Assembly: GCA_036378175.1 (NCBI GenBank) | Contig: DASUWY010000010.1 | Coordinates: forward strand, 1-64,000 | From: Thermoleophilaceae bacterium | GTDB taxonomy: Bacteria; Actinomycetota; Thermoleophilia; Solirubrobacterales; Thermoleophilaceae | Length of the DNA stretch: 64,000 nucleotides | Reading direction: 5' to 3' | Shown here: positions 49,975 to 58,764 of the stretch, piece after piece | Position numbering within the stretch: position 1 is the stretch's first letter | How the letters are laid out: every line of letters starts with the position of its first letter | Made by a program: the position numbers and the translations under genes | Notes under the pieces: generated by a model | The model's database searches: none | Told to the model about the DNA's origin: nothing | Seen by the model: the letters and a program-made list of their open reading frames with translations, nothing else

Positions 49975-51260
49975 CGTTCGAGTATCGCCACCACGCCCTG
50001 GCCGCCTGCGGCGCAGATCGAGATCAGGCCGCGGCCCGACCCCTTCTCCGCGAGCATCTTCGCCAGCGAGCCCACGATCCGCCCGCCGGTGGCGGCGAAC
50101 GGGTGGCCTGCCGCGAGCGAGCCGCCCTTCACGTTGAGCTTGTCGCGGTCGATGGATCCGAGCGGCTCGTCGCGTCCCAGGCGCTCCTTGCAGAACTCGG
50201 GCGACTCCCACGCCTTGAGCGTGGTGAGCACCTGCGAGGCGAATGCCTCGTGGATCTCATAGAAGTCGAAGTCCTGGAGCGTGAGCCCGGCCCGGTCGAG
50301 CAGCTTCGGCACCGCGTACGCGGGCGCCATCAGGAGCCCCTCGTCCCCGTGCACATAGTCCACCGCCGCCACGACGGCGTGCGTGACGTGGGCGAGCACG
50401 GGCAGGTTGCGCTGCTCCGCCCACTCGTCGCTCGCGAGCAGCACCGTGGACGCGCCATCCGACAGCGGCGTGGAGTTGCCGGCCGTCATCGTCGCGCCCT
50501 CCTTGTCGCCATTGGCGCTGAACGCGGGCTTCAGCTTGGCGAGCTTCTCCGGCGTCGAATCGGGGCGCAGGTTCTGGTCGCGCTCGAGCCCCAGGTAGGG
50601 CGTGACGAGATCGTCGAAGAAGCCGCTGTCGTACGCCGCGGCGAGGTTCTGGTGGCTGCGCGCGGCCAGCTCGTCCTGCTCCTCGCGCGTGATGCCCCAG
50701 TGCTTGGTGGTGATCGCCTGGTGCTGGCCCATGGAGAGGCCGGTGCGCGGCTCGGCGTTGCGCGGGATCTCAGGCACGATCTGCCCCGGGCGCAGGTGGC
50801 CGAGCAGCTTCACCCGCCCCGCGGCGGACTTGGTGCGGTTGAACTCGAGCAGCACGCGGCGCAGGTCCTCGTTGATCTCGATTGGCGCGTCACTGGTCGT
50901 GTCCACCCCGCCGGCGATGCCGCAGTCGATCTGCCCGAGGGCGATCTTGTTCGCCACGAGAACGGTCGCCTCGATGCCGGTGTCGCATGCCTGCTGCACG
51001 TCATAGGCGGGGGTGTTGTGCGCGAGAGCGGAGCCGAGCACGCACTCGCGCGTGAGGTTGAAGTCGCGGCTGTGCTTGAGCACGGCGCCCGCAACCACCT
51101 CGCCGATGCGGTCGTCGCGCAGGCCAAAGCGCGCGATCAGACCGTCGAGCGCGGCGGTGAGCATGTCCTGGTTGGATGCCTCCGAGTACGGGCCGTTCGA
51201 GCGCGCGAAGGGAATACGGTTTCCACCGATGATCGCGGCGAGGGGCTTGGTTTCGGCCAT
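49971..51260 (-). CDS. acetyl-CoA acyltransferase (thiolase, FadA2/FadI-like)
   Basis: Thiolase of 429 residues that cleaves 3-ketoacyl-CoA. Active site: Cys near residue 91 in YDVQQACDTGIEA, HEAFASQVL with EIHEAFA, GHPFAATGGRIVGSL, and the second Cys in ISICAAGGQGVVAI. The N-terminus MAETKPLAAIIGGNRIPFAR is typical. Length and motifs are closest to FadA2/FadI-type thiolases. Divergent from FabG with about 90 bp between starts; in that gap CGGGTA (51283-51288) and TACCCG (51305-51310) form an inverted repeat. Confidence 0.9.
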   Translation of the reverse strand: MAETKPLAAIIGGNRIPFARSNGPYSEASNQDMLTAALDGLIARFGLRDDRIGEVVAGAVLKHSRDFNLTRECVLGSALAHNTPAYDVQQACDTGIEATVLVANKIALGQIDCGIAGGVDTTSDAPIEINEDLRRVLLEFNRTKSAAGRVKLLGHLRPGQIVPEIPRNAEPRTGLSMGQHQAITTKHWGITREEQDELAARSHQNLAAAYDSGFFDDLVTPYLGLERDQNLRPDSTPEKLAKLKPAFSANGDKEGATMTAGNSTPLSDGASTVLLASDEWAEQRNLPVLAHVTHAVVAAVDYVHGDEGLLMAPAYAVPKLLDRAGLTLQDFDFYEIHEAFASQVLTTLKAWESPEFCKERLGRDEPLGSIDRDKLNVKGGSLAAGHPFAATGGRIVGSLAKMLAEKGSGRGLISICAAGGQGVVAILER

Positions 51261-51349
51261 TCGTGCTGTTTCTCCTCGTAAACGGGTATAGGCAGCTACT
51301 GGTGTACCCGCTCGTACAGAACTTTTGAACTCCCAAGGGGTGTTGTGAC

Positions 51350-52684
51350 TTGGCAGACCGCTATCAGCAGCTGATCGAGACTCCGCCAGGACGCTTCGTT
51401 TCGAAGCAGTTCGGGCTGCCGCAGCCGACCCGGCTCCGCCGCTACGAGCCCGGCCAGCCGCTGCTCGAGGGGCCGGCGTTGCTCGGTGGTTCGGGTGTTT
51501 TGCTCGGCCCAGTGCGCGAAACGCTTACGGCAGCCAAGGAGGAGGCGCACGACACGTTCAAGGAAGGGCTGAAGTACGCCGCGCTCGTGTTCGACGCATC
51601 TGGCATCTCCTCCACGGAGCAGCTCGCGCAGGTGTACGAGTTCTTCCACCCGACGATCCGCGAGATCAAGGCCAACGGACGCGTGCTCGTGCTCGGGCGG
51701 CCGCCCGCCTCGCTGCGCGACAACCCCCGCGCCTACACGGCCCAGCGCGCGCTCGAGGGCTTCACGCGCTCGGTGGGCAAGGAGCTGCGCCGCGGCGCGA
51801 CCGTGCAGCTCGTGTACGTCGAGCCGGGCGCCGAGCAGAACATGGAGTCCACGCTGCGCTTCCTGCTGTCCTCGAAGTCGGCGTACGTGGACGCGCAGGT
51901 GGTGCGGATCGGGCCCGGCACGGTGGAGACGCCTGCCGACTGGGAGAAGCCGCTCGACGGGAAGGTCGCGCTCGTCACGGGCGCCTCGCGGGGCATCGGC
52001 GAGTCGATCGCCGACACGCTCGCGCGCGACGGCGCGCACGTGATCTGCCTCGACGTGCCCCAGCAGGGCGACGCCCTCGCCGAGGTGGCCAACCGCATCG
52101 GCGGTGAGACGCTGCAGCTCGACATCACTGGAGACGGCGCCCCGCAGGCGATCGTGGAGCACCTTCGCGAGCGCCACGGCGGCGTGGACGTGGTGGTGCA
52201 CAACGCAGGCGTGACCCGCGACAAGACGCTCGGCCGCATGGACGAGAAGCAGTGGGGGATCGTGCTCGCCATCAACATCACCGCGCAGGAGCACATCAAC
52301 GACGCCCTGCTGGACGGTGACACGCTGCGGCCCAACGGGCGCATCGTGGCGGTGTCCTCGCAGAGCGGCATCGCCGGCAACGCGGGACAGACCAACTACG
52401 CCACGAGCAAGGCGGCCGTCATCGGCATGGTGGATTCGCTCGCGCCGGTGGTGGCGCCGCGGCCGGCCACGATCAACGCGGTGGCGCCCGGCTTCATCGA
52501 GACGCAGATGACGGCGGCGATGCCCACGTTCACGCGCGAGGCCGGGCGGCGGCTCAACAGCATGTCGCAGGGCGGGCTGCCGATCGACGTGGCCGAGACG
52601 ATCGCCTGGCTCGCCTCGCCGGCCTCCGGCGGCGTGAACGGCAACGTCGTCCGCGTGTGCGGGCAGAGCCTGCTGGGGGCCTGA
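51350..52684 (+). CDS. fabG: high-molecular-weight 3-oxoacyl-[acyl carrier protein]/CoA reductase (FabG4-like)
   Basis: Short-chain dehydrogenase of 444 residues, nearly twice the usual FabG because of an N-terminal flavodoxin-like non-catalytic domain (1 to about 195), the HMwFabG layout of mycobacterial FabG4. The reductase half has ALVTGASRGIGESIADTLAR (coenzyme motif), HNAGVTRDKTLGRMDEKQW, the active-site Ser in VSSQSGIAG and QTNYATSKAAVIG with the Tyr and Lys. Reduces 3-ketoacyl thioesters. TTG at 51350 with AAGGGG upstream. The MaoC dehydratase follows 4 bp later. Confidence 0.9.
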   Translation: MADRYQQLIETPPGRFVSKQFGLPQPTRLRRYEPGQPLLEGPALLGGSGVLLGPVRETLTAAKEEAHDTFKEGLKYAALVFDASGISSTEQLAQVYEFFHPTIREIKANGRVLVLGRPPASLRDNPRAYTAQRALEGFTRSVGKELRRGATVQLVYVEPGAEQNMESTLRFLLSSKSAYVDAQVVRIGPGTVETPADWEKPLDGKVALVTGASRGIGESIADTLARDGAHVICLDVPQQGDALAEVANRIGGETLQLDITGDGAPQAIVEHLRERHGGVDVVVHNAGVTRDKTLGRMDEKQWGIVLAINITAQEHINDALLDGDTLRPNGRIVAVSSQSGIAGNAGQTNYATSKAAVIGMVDSLAPVVAPRPATINAVAPGFIETQMTAAMPTFTREAGRRLNSMSQGGLPIDVAETIAWLASPASGGVNGNVVRVCGQSLLGA

Positions 52685-52688
52685 CCGC

Positions 52689-53555
52689 ATGCTCAAGCTC
52701 TATGGAAAGGCGCTGGCGGGCGCGACGGTGCTGCCCGTGGCGCGCAAGCTGCCGGGCATGAGCACGCCGCGCGAGCTGCCCTCGCGGGAGCTGTCGCGCG
52801 AGAACGTGCAGGTGGACCTCGAGCACCTCGCGGCATACGACCGCGTGTGCGGCTTCCGCCTGCGCGATCAGCTGCCGGCCACCTACCCGCACATGGTCGC
52901 GTTCCCGCTGGCGATGGAGCTGATGACGGACACGTCGTTCCCGTTCCCCGTGATGGGGCTCGTGCACATCGCCAACAGGATCGACCTGCTCGGGCCGATG
53001 ACGGCGGAGGAGCCGTTCGACGTCCGGGTGTGGGCGGCGGACCTGGGCGAGCACGAGCGGGGCACGCAGTTTCGGATCCATGCGGAGGCGCTCATTGCGG
53101 GGCAGCCCGCGTGGCGGAGCTCTTCCACGTACCTGCACCGCTCCGCGAAAAGCAGCAATAAGGAGAAGTCGAAATCTCAATCATCGGATGGCGCTGCCAC
53201 ACGCAGCGGAGGCCACGCCGTCTGGAACGTCCCAGGCGACATCGGCCGCCGCTACGCCGCGGTGTCAGGAGACCGCAACCCCATTCACATGCACCCGGTC
53301 ACCGCGAAGCTCTTCGGCATGAAGGCGCCGATCGCACACGGCATGTGGACCAAGGCGCGCTGCCTGGCCGCCATCGAGAGCGAGCTGCCGGACGCCTACA
53401 GCGTGGACGTGCGCTTCAAGCTGCCGATCTTCCTGCCGTCGAAGGTCGCGTTCGATGCCGCGCCCTCGAACGGCGGCTGGGAGTTCAGCGTGACCGGCGC
53501 GAAGGACGGCAAGCCCCACCTCACCGGCGAGGTCAGTGCACCGTCACGGGGATGA
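52689..53555 (+). CDS. MaoC-like 3-hydroxyacyl dehydratase (HtdX-like double hotdog)
   Basis: Enoyl-thioester hydratase/dehydratase of 288 residues with two hotdog domains. The C-terminal catalytic hotdog carries the hydratase-2 motif YAAVSGDRNPIHMHPVTAKL with Asp and His, then APIAHGMWTKARC. The N-terminal hotdog (about 20-150) is degenerate. A low-complexity linker SAKSSNKEKSKSQSSDGAAT (about 150-170) joins them. Starts 4 bp after fabG, forming a reductase-dehydratase pair. The 3' end overlaps the convergent CHAP/PKD gene by 23 bp. Confidence 0.9.
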   Translation: MLKLYGKALAGATVLPVARKLPGMSTPRELPSRELSRENVQVDLEHLAAYDRVCGFRLRDQLPATYPHMVAFPLAMELMTDTSFPFPVMGLVHIANRIDLLGPMTAEEPFDVRVWAADLGEHERGTQFRIHAEALIAGQPAWRSSSTYLHRSAKSSNKEKSKSQSSDGAATRSGGHAVWNVPGDIGRRYAAVSGDRNPIHMHPVTAKLFGMKAPIAHGMWTKARCLAAIESELPDAYSVDVRFKLPIFLPSKVAFDAAPSNGGWEFSVTGAKDGKPHLTGEVSAPSRG

Positions 53556-55470
53556 GCACGCTCGACTTCACCCCGTCGTTGTCCACCACGGTGAGCCTCA
53601 CCTGGTAGGTGCCGGCCACGGTCCACTTCCAGTAGGGCGAGGTGATCGCGCCCCAGGTGGTCTTGTCCACGGCGCCGTCGTTGTTGAAGTCCCACTGGTA
53701 CTTCGTGATCGTGCCGTCCGGATCGCTCGACCCGCTCGGCAGGAAGCAGGTGTTCGTGTTCACCGCTGGCGAGGCCGTGGTCACGGCGCCGGCGGCGACC
53801 GGCGGCGCGAGCACCTTCACCTGTGCGGTGGTCACGCTCGCCGCGCCCCAGTCGTCGGTCACTCGCAGTGCGATCGTGCGCGTGCCCCAGGAGCCGAACG
53901 TGGTGGACACCGTGTCGCCCGCGCGCTCGAAGCTGCCGTTGCCGTCCAGGTCCCACTGCCAGGCCACCACCTGCCCGTCGGGATCACTTGACGGCGTGCC
54001 ATCCATCGTCACTGGCTGGCCCTGAATGACCTTCGACGGCAGGACGATCTTCGCCACCGGCGCGCGGTTCTCCACCTGGATGTCCACGGTGCTGTAGCTC
54101 TGGTGGCCGTGCGAATCGGTCACGCGGAGGTGGACCGTGTAGTTGCCCGGCTCCGTGTACGTGAAGCTCGAGTCGTTGCCGCCGGTGCCGTAGCTGCCGT
54201 CGTCGTTCATGTCCCACTCGTGCCTGACGATGTGCGTGGGGGAGATCGAGTCGTCGGCGTGGCACCAGAGCGTGGTGCCCGACTGGATGTCCGTCTGCGC
54301 GCAGGTGAGCCTGCTCGCCGGCGGCGCATAGTCGTGCACGTGGATCGTGGCGCGCGCGATCGCGGAGTTGCCGTCGTTGTCGGTCACCTTCAGCGTGGCC
54401 GTGTAGTCGCCCGGCTTGTCATAGGTGAAGGAGTGGCTCGTGCCGTCCTCACCGAAGCTGCCGTCGCCGTTCAGGTCCCACTCGTACTTCACGATGCGGC
54501 CGTCCGGGTCGTACGAGCCGTCCGCCGTGGCGGTCACGTTCTGGCCGATCGTGGCGTCCGTGGGGATGTGGATCACCGCCACCGGCGCGCGGTTCGCGTT
54601 CACGGTGATGGTCGTGGAGGCGGTGCTCGTGTTTCTGTGCGAGTCCGTCACCTTCAGCTTCACCGTGTAGCGCCCGGGCGTGTCGTAGCGGTGGCTCGCG
54701 CTCGACCCGACCGTGTCGAAGTGGCCGTTGCCGTCGAGGTCCCAGTTCGACTTCACCACGTTGCCCGAGCTGTCGAGGCTCGTGAAGTCGATCGTCTGGC
54801 CGGGTGCGATGGTGGTCTGCGGGTAGGCGGAGATGCGCGCCTTGAGGCTGATGTGCGGCAGCGTCTTGCCGGGCTGCTTCTGGGGAGTCGGGTTCGACGG
54901 GTTGCCGCCGGCGAGGCGCACGTAGCCCATGCCGTCGCGCCAGCGGTGCCAGACGCGGTGGACGCCGTTCGAGTAGTTGCCCTCGATGCTCGTGAGCGTG
55001 TGCGTCTTCGTGTACACGGCTTCCACCACGCCCACGTGCTCCGGGAAGGTGATCAGCTCGCCCGGACGCGGGCGCTGGGTCCACTTGCCGCTCGCCTTCG
55101 CCCAAGCGCGGATGGTGGGCACGTAGCCGAGGCCGCGGCCACCCGGCCCGATCGGCACGCCGGCGCGCTTTGCGATGTAGGAGGCGAAGTACGCGCACCA
55201 CGGGGCGCCGTAGTAGTGCGGCGTGGTGGCGAGGTCATAGCGGTGAATCGCCGGCGCCCTGTTCGAGCCATCGGGGATCTCGTGCACGCCCTCTGAGAGC
55301 TCCTTGCGCGCGAGGCTCACGATGCGCATCGCGGTCTTCGCGCCCGCGGCGTCAGCCTGGGGCGCCCGGTGCGCAGGGGCCGACGGCGCCACGGTGAGCG
55401 GCAGCGCGAGCAGCGCGCAGGCTGCCAGGACGCGTGAGAGCGTGCGTGTACGGAGGGGGTACGGCGGCAT
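53533..55470 (-). CDS. secreted CHAP-like amidase with five PKD domains
   Basis: Exported protein of 645 residues. Signal peptide at residues 1-33 (core LAACALLALPLTVAPSAPA). A CHAP/NlpC-like domain (about 40-190) has the catalytic-type Cys in HYYGAPWCAYFASYIAKRAG and His in ELITFPEHVGVVEAVYTK. Five PKD beta-sandwich repeats follow (about 210-645), each with a W-D-x-x-x-x-G or equivalent core (NWDLDGNGHFD, YEWDLNGDGSFG, HEWDMNDDGSYG, WQWDLDGNGSFE, YQWDFNNDGAVD). The Asp/Asn/Gly loops suggest calcium binding. Probably cleaves peptidoglycan peptides and binds a surface polysaccharide. GTG/ATG choice: ATG at 55470. Confidence 0.87.
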   Translation of the reverse strand: MPPYPLRTRTLSRVLAACALLALPLTVAPSAPAHRAPQADAAGAKTAMRIVSLARKELSEGVHEIPDGSNRAPAIHRYDLATTPHYYGAPWCAYFASYIAKRAGVPIGPGGRGLGYVPTIRAWAKASGKWTQRPRPGELITFPEHVGVVEAVYTKTHTLTSIEGNYSNGVHRVWHRWRDGMGYVRLAGGNPSNPTPQKQPGKTLPHISLKARISAYPQTTIAPGQTIDFTSLDSSGNVVKSNWDLDGNGHFDTVGSSASHRYDTPGRYTVKLKVTDSHRNTSTASTTITVNANRAPVAVIHIPTDATIGQNVTATADGSYDPDGRIVKYEWDLNGDGSFGEDGTSHSFTYDKPGDYTATLKVTDNDGNSAIARATIHVHDYAPPASRLTCAQTDIQSGTTLWCHADDSISPTHIVRHEWDMNDDGSYGTGGNDSSFTYTEPGNYTVHLRVTDSHGHQSYSTVDIQVENRAPVAKIVLPSKVIQGQPVTMDGTPSSDPDGQVVAWQWDLDGNGSFERAGDTVSTTFGSWGTRTIALRVTDDWGAASVTTAQVKVLAPPVAAGAVTTASPAVNTNTCFLPSGSSDPDGTITKYQWDFNNDGAVDKTTWGAITSPYWKWTVAGTYQVRLTVVDNDGVKSSVLIPVTVH

Positions 55471-55529
55471 TGATACTGCCCTGTGATCGGCGGTAAGCGC
55501 GGACCACAGATGGGTTATCCGTCCACCCG

Positions 55530-55567
55530 TTGACAGCCGGCGACGATATACCTAACATTGCTAGGTA
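55530..55567 (+). promoter_or_regulatory. PadR operon promoter with overlapping operator, probably leaderless
   Basis: TTGACA (55530-55535) is followed after exactly 17 bp by TAACAT (55553-55558), a good sigma-70-type promoter. The inverted repeat TACCTA-N7-TAGGTA (55549-55567) covers the minus-10 and ends at the base before the ATG (55568). Transcription would start at about 55565-55568, giving an mRNA with little or no leader. PadR proteins bind such short inverted repeats, so autorepression is likely. Confidence 0.72.
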
Positions 55568-55888
55568 ATGAGGCCCGAGGCGCTCAAGGGACATCTGGAC
55601 TCGCTCCTCCTCGCCGTGGTGGCGAAGGAGCCCGCCCACGGCTACGCGATCCTCGAGCGGCTGCGCCAGCGCAGCGGCGGCGCTTTCGACCTCCCAGAGG
55701 GGACGATCTATCCCGCGCTGCATCGCCTCGAGAAGGCGGGACTGCTCACGAGCAGCTGGGCCCCAGGGGCCACGCGGCGGCGGCGGGTGTACGAGGTCAC
55801 CGCGAAGGGCAGGCGAGCGCTCGGAAGCGCGCGCGGCGAGTGGCGGACGTTTTCGGACGCTGTGAACGCGGTGCTGGCGGGCGCATGA
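55568..55888 (+). CDS. PadR-family transcriptional regulator
   Basis: Winged-helix repressor of 106 residues, short PadR-s2 form. LDSLLLAVVAKEPAHGYAIL is helix 1-2, GAFDLPEGTIYPALHRLEKA is the recognition helix region with the hallmark T-I-Y-P-A-L-x-R-L-E, and YEVTAKGRRAL is the wing. ATG at 55568 directly abuts the operator TACCTA-N7-TAGGTA and there is no Shine-Dalgarno, consistent with leaderless translation. Overlaps the next gene by ATGA, forming a two-gene operon. Confidence 0.92.
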   Translation: MRPEALKGHLDSLLLAVVAKEPAHGYAILERLRQRSGGAFDLPEGTIYPALHRLEKAGLLTSSWAPGATRRRRVYEVTAKGRRALGSARGEWRTFSDAVNAVLAGA

Positions 55889-56802
55889 TCTCCACCTACC
55901 TCCGTGCGCTGTCGGCTGAGCTCGAGGTGCCCGCGCGTGCGCGCGCGCGGATCCTCACTGAGGTGCGCGACCATCTGGAGGAAGCTGTGGCCGCCGGCAG
56001 AAGCGAGGCCGAGGCGGTGGCGGCGTTCGGGGATGCCCGCGAGATGGCGCTGCGCTTCCACGAGGAGCTCGCGAGCTCGAGCGCGCGGCGAGCATCGGCG
56101 CACACCGCTCTCCTCACGCTCGCCTTCGGCATCGCCATGACCCTCGCCGCCTTCGGCCGGCCAAACGCTTTGCCGGTGGGGATCGTGGTCTTCGTCGGCG
56201 CCCAGCTCGCCGGCGTGGCGGGGGCGATCGCCATCGTTCGGTGGCTCCGCTATCGCTCGGCCGTCCTCGTCCCGGCGGAACGGCTGGCGGACATCCATCG
56301 CGCCAACGCGCTCACCGTGGCGGTGATCGCGCTGGTGGCTCTAGCCGAGATGGTCAACGGAATCGGCGCGAGCAGGCCGCTGCTCGCGGTCGGCGGCGCC
56401 CTGCTGCTCGCGGCGGCGTTGCCGGTCGGTGTGCGTGTCCGAACCGCCATCGCGCGCGCGGAGGTGGTTCCGGCCGCGGCGCCGGACGAGGACGTGCTCG
56501 ACGACCTGGTGGCCGTGGGCAGCCGCTACGTCCCGCGTCTTGTGAGCGCGGCTCGGGACCTGCCGGCCCTGCCCGGCTGGCTGGACCTGCGCCGCAACCC
56601 GTGGCGCTTCTGCATCGTGTTCGCGGCTGTGTGCGGTGTTGGGCTCGCGGGCTGGCATGCCGTGGCGGAGGGAGTGGGCTCCGTCGCGGTGGCGAACGTC
56701 TCGCGGGAACTTCTGGCGGGCATGGTGATCGCCTCGATCGAGGCTCTCGCCGTGCTCGCCTGCTTTGCCGCTTTCGGTCGTTTCCTCGGCATCCGCCGCT
56801 GA
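55885..56802 (+). CDS. membrane protein with permease-prefix domain, PadR partner
   Basis: Protein of 305 residues. The N-terminal soluble helical part (about 1-65; YLRALSAELEVPARARARIL then EAVAAFGDAREMALRFHEEL) matches the permease-prefix/DUF1700-like domain commonly encoded right after PadR genes. About six hydrophobic helices follow, interrupted by a soluble loop near residues 190-220. ATGA overlap with PadR. These PadR-linked membrane proteins are thought to take part in envelope stress, but no transport function is proved here. Confidence 0.8.
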   Translation: MISTYLRALSAELEVPARARARILTEVRDHLEEAVAAGRSEAEAVAAFGDAREMALRFHEELASSSARRASAHTALLTLAFGIAMTLAAFGRPNALPVGIVVFVGAQLAGVAGAIAIVRWLRYRSAVLVPAERLADIHRANALTVAVIALVALAEMVNGIGASRPLLAVGGALLLAAALPVGVRVRTAIARAEVVPAAAPDEDVLDDLVAVGSRYVPRLVSAARDLPALPGWLDLRRNPWRFCIVFAAVCGVGLAGWHAVAEGVGSVAVANVSRELLAGMVIASIEALAVLACFAAFGRFLGIRR

Positions 56803-56835
56803 TTCGCACCCGCCCAGCGGGGGTATGTCCTGCTG

Positions 56836-58083
56836 GTGGCGGCCACGGCGACAAAGCAGGAGCGCGCGCTCAAGCCGGACGAGAAGCGCCTGCTCGCGCT
56901 CCTCGGCTTGCCCACGCTCACGCTGGCGCTCGCGATCACCGTGGTCACGACGTACGTGCCGAAGCTCGCGTCGGGCTACACAGGGAGCACGACCGTGATC
57001 GGCTTGATCGTCGGCGCGGAGGGGTTCCTCGCGCTGTGGGTTCCTCTGATCGCGGGCCCATGGTCCGACCGGCTCGACACGCGAGTGGGCCGCCGCATGC
57101 CGTTCATGATCGTCGCCACGCCGCCGATGGTCGTCGCGCTCGCCGCCGTCGGCTTCATGAACTCGCTCGCGGCGATCGCGATCGCGGTGTTCGTCTTCTT
57201 CTTCGCTTACTTCGTGGCCTACGAGCCCTACCGCGCGCTCTATCCCGACCTGGTGGACGACGAGATCGCCGGCCGCGGCCAGAGCACCCAGGCCGTGTGG
57301 CGTGGAGCCGGTACCGGAATCGCGCTCGTGGGCGGAGGTGTCCTGTTCGGGCTGACGAAAGCCGCGCCGTTCGTGGCCGCGGCCGCGCTGGTGGCACTCG
57401 GCATGACGGTGTTCCTCGTGGAGCGGATCCGGCGGCGCCCGAAGACGAACCGAGCCGCGCAGCAGAAACCCGCGCGCGAGATGGCCGCCGACCTGTGGAG
57501 GCTGCTGCGCACGGACGGCAGGCTGCGCGCCTACCTGGTGGCCAACGCGCTGTGGGAGCTGTCGCTGGGCGCGCTCAAGACGTTCGTGGTGCTCTACATC
57601 ACCGACGGTCTCGGGTACAGCGTGTTCGCCGCGGCTGCGATCGTGGGAGCCGTGGCGCTCGTGGTGCTCGTGGCCGCGCCCGTGAGCGGTCGCATGGCCG
57701 ATCGCATGGGCAGCGCGACGGTGATGCGCTACGCGCTCCCCGTGTACGGCGCGGGGCTGCTCGTGCCGCTGTTCATCCACACGCCGTGGGCTCTCGCGCC
57801 GATCCTCCCGGTGATCGCGTTCGGCGGCAGCGTGATCATGACGCTCCCGTACGCGATGCTCATCCCGCTGATGCCGAAGGGCGAGCACGGCGCGCTCACC
57901 GGCTTCTACAGCCTGAGCCGCGGCATCGGCGTGATGCTCGGGCCGCTGCTCGCGGGCGTTGCCGTGTCCGTCCTCAAGGGACCGCTCTCGCACACGCACG
58001 GCTATGCCGCGATGTGGCTCGTGTGCTCCGCCGCGATCCTCGCGAGCATCCCGCTCGTGAAGCACGTCGACGAAGACGCTTAG
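56836..58083 (+). CDS. MFS transporter of the GPH/SLC45-like type
   Basis: Twelve-helix transporter of 415 residues. GLPTLTLALAITVVTTYVPK starts TM1; AGPWSDRLDTRVGRRMPFMI is motif A with the doubled R-x-G-R-R seen in sugar:cation symporters of the GPH and SLC45 groups; FFAYFVAYEPYRALYPDLVD is characteristic of SLC45-like proteins. The second half has GRMADRMGSATVMRYALPVY. GTG start at 56836 without a clear ribosome site. Probably a sugar or glycoside transporter. The 191 bp after its stop hold no gene I accept. Confidence 0.82.
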   Translation: MAATATKQERALKPDEKRLLALLGLPTLTLALAITVVTTYVPKLASGYTGSTTVIGLIVGAEGFLALWVPLIAGPWSDRLDTRVGRRMPFMIVATPPMVVALAAVGFMNSLAAIAIAVFVFFFAYFVAYEPYRALYPDLVDDEIAGRGQSTQAVWRGAGTGIALVGGGVLFGLTKAAPFVAAAALVALGMTVFLVERIRRRPKTNRAAQQKPAREMAADLWRLLRTDGRLRAYLVANALWELSLGALKTFVVLYITDGLGYSVFAAAAIVGAVALVVLVAAPVSGRMADRMGSATVMRYALPVYGAGLLVPLFIHTPWALAPILPVIAFGGSVIMTLPYAMLIPLMPKGEHGALTGFYSLSRGIGVMLGPLLAGVAVSVLKGPLSHTHGYAAMWLVCSAAILASIPLVKHVDEDA

Positions 58084-58274
58084 GAGGCCGCGCCGCGAGG
58101 GACTCAGCCCGGACGCGCCGGTCGGCCAGTTCCAGCACGTCGGGTGGTGCGCGCACCACGATCGGCTGCACGCCCACCGGCACGCCGGCCTAGTGCTCGC
58201 CACCTGGCGAGCGTGAGCAATCGCACGTTAGGCTGGCTGTCCAGCCGGGCAAGTCCAAAGTGGGCGGGCACCTC

Positions 58275-58634
58275 ATGCTGGACAAGAGCAAGCAACGCAT
58301 CTCACGGCGTCAGGCGAAGGCTGCTGGCGTCCTCGGTTTCGCGGCGGCGGTGGCACTGCCGGTGGTGCTCTGGCACCACGCGATGGCCGTGATGGCCGCC
58401 GGCTTCCGGCCGACGCTCGCGTACTTCGTCACCGGCCTCGCCCCGTTCGGCCTGATCGCGCTCGGCCTGCTGTTCTTCGTGCCGGTGGTGTACTCGATCG
58501 GACTGAGCAGCTACGCGCCCGCGTATCCGCGGCGGCGGAACGCCTACGCGGGCTGGGGGATCACGCTGTACCTCCTGGGCGTGGCCCTCGCGGCGCAGGT
58601 GGCGGCGATCGCGCACGGCCTCTCGCCGCACTGA
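58275..58634 (+). CDS. small integral membrane protein, three TM
   Basis: Protein of 119 residues, unrecognised family. A basic start (MLDKSKQRISRRQAKAAG) is followed by three hydrophobic segments (about 20-42, 48-75, 90-115), the second with GLIALGLLFFVPVVYSIGLS and the third with LYLLGVALAAQVAAIAHGL. Basic residues before TM1 and between TM2 and TM3 (YPRRRN) put the N-terminus inside by the positive-inside rule. ATG at 58275 chosen over GTG at 58260. Lies 31 bp upstream of tRNA-Gly. Confidence 0.75.
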   Translation: MLDKSKQRISRRQAKAAGVLGFAAAVALPVVLWHHAMAVMAAGFRPTLAYFVTGLAPFGLIALGLLFFVPVVYSIGLSSYAPAYPRRRNAYAGWGITLYLLGVALAAQVAAIAHGLSPH

Positions 58635-58665
58635 CCGAGCGCGTCTAAAATGGCGACGCACGCTT

Positions 58666-58736
58666 GCGGGCGAAGTGTTGTGGTTGCACAGAAGCCTTCC
58701 AAGCTTCTAGGGCGGGTTCGATTCCCGTCGCCCGCT
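58666..58736 (+). tRNA. tRNA-Gly (anticodon TCC)
   Basis: All arms fold: acceptor GCGGGCG (58666-58672) with CGCCCGC (58729-58735), D stem GTGT/GCAC, anticodon stem GAAGC/GCTTC around the loop CTTCCAA (58696-58702) giving anticodon TCC, and T arm with GGTTCGATTCC. Discriminator T at 58736. CCA is not encoded. Confidence 0.93.
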
Positions 58737-58764
58737 CTGAACCGCGCCCCCCGGCCGCGATCTT

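Noticed and set aside
58084-58259. Minus-strand stretch reading PVGVQPIVVRAPPDVLELAD, like an amidase C-terminus
   Set aside because: No natural start or stop, and the frame continues as antisense of the MFS gene. Could be another gene scar, but too short to support.
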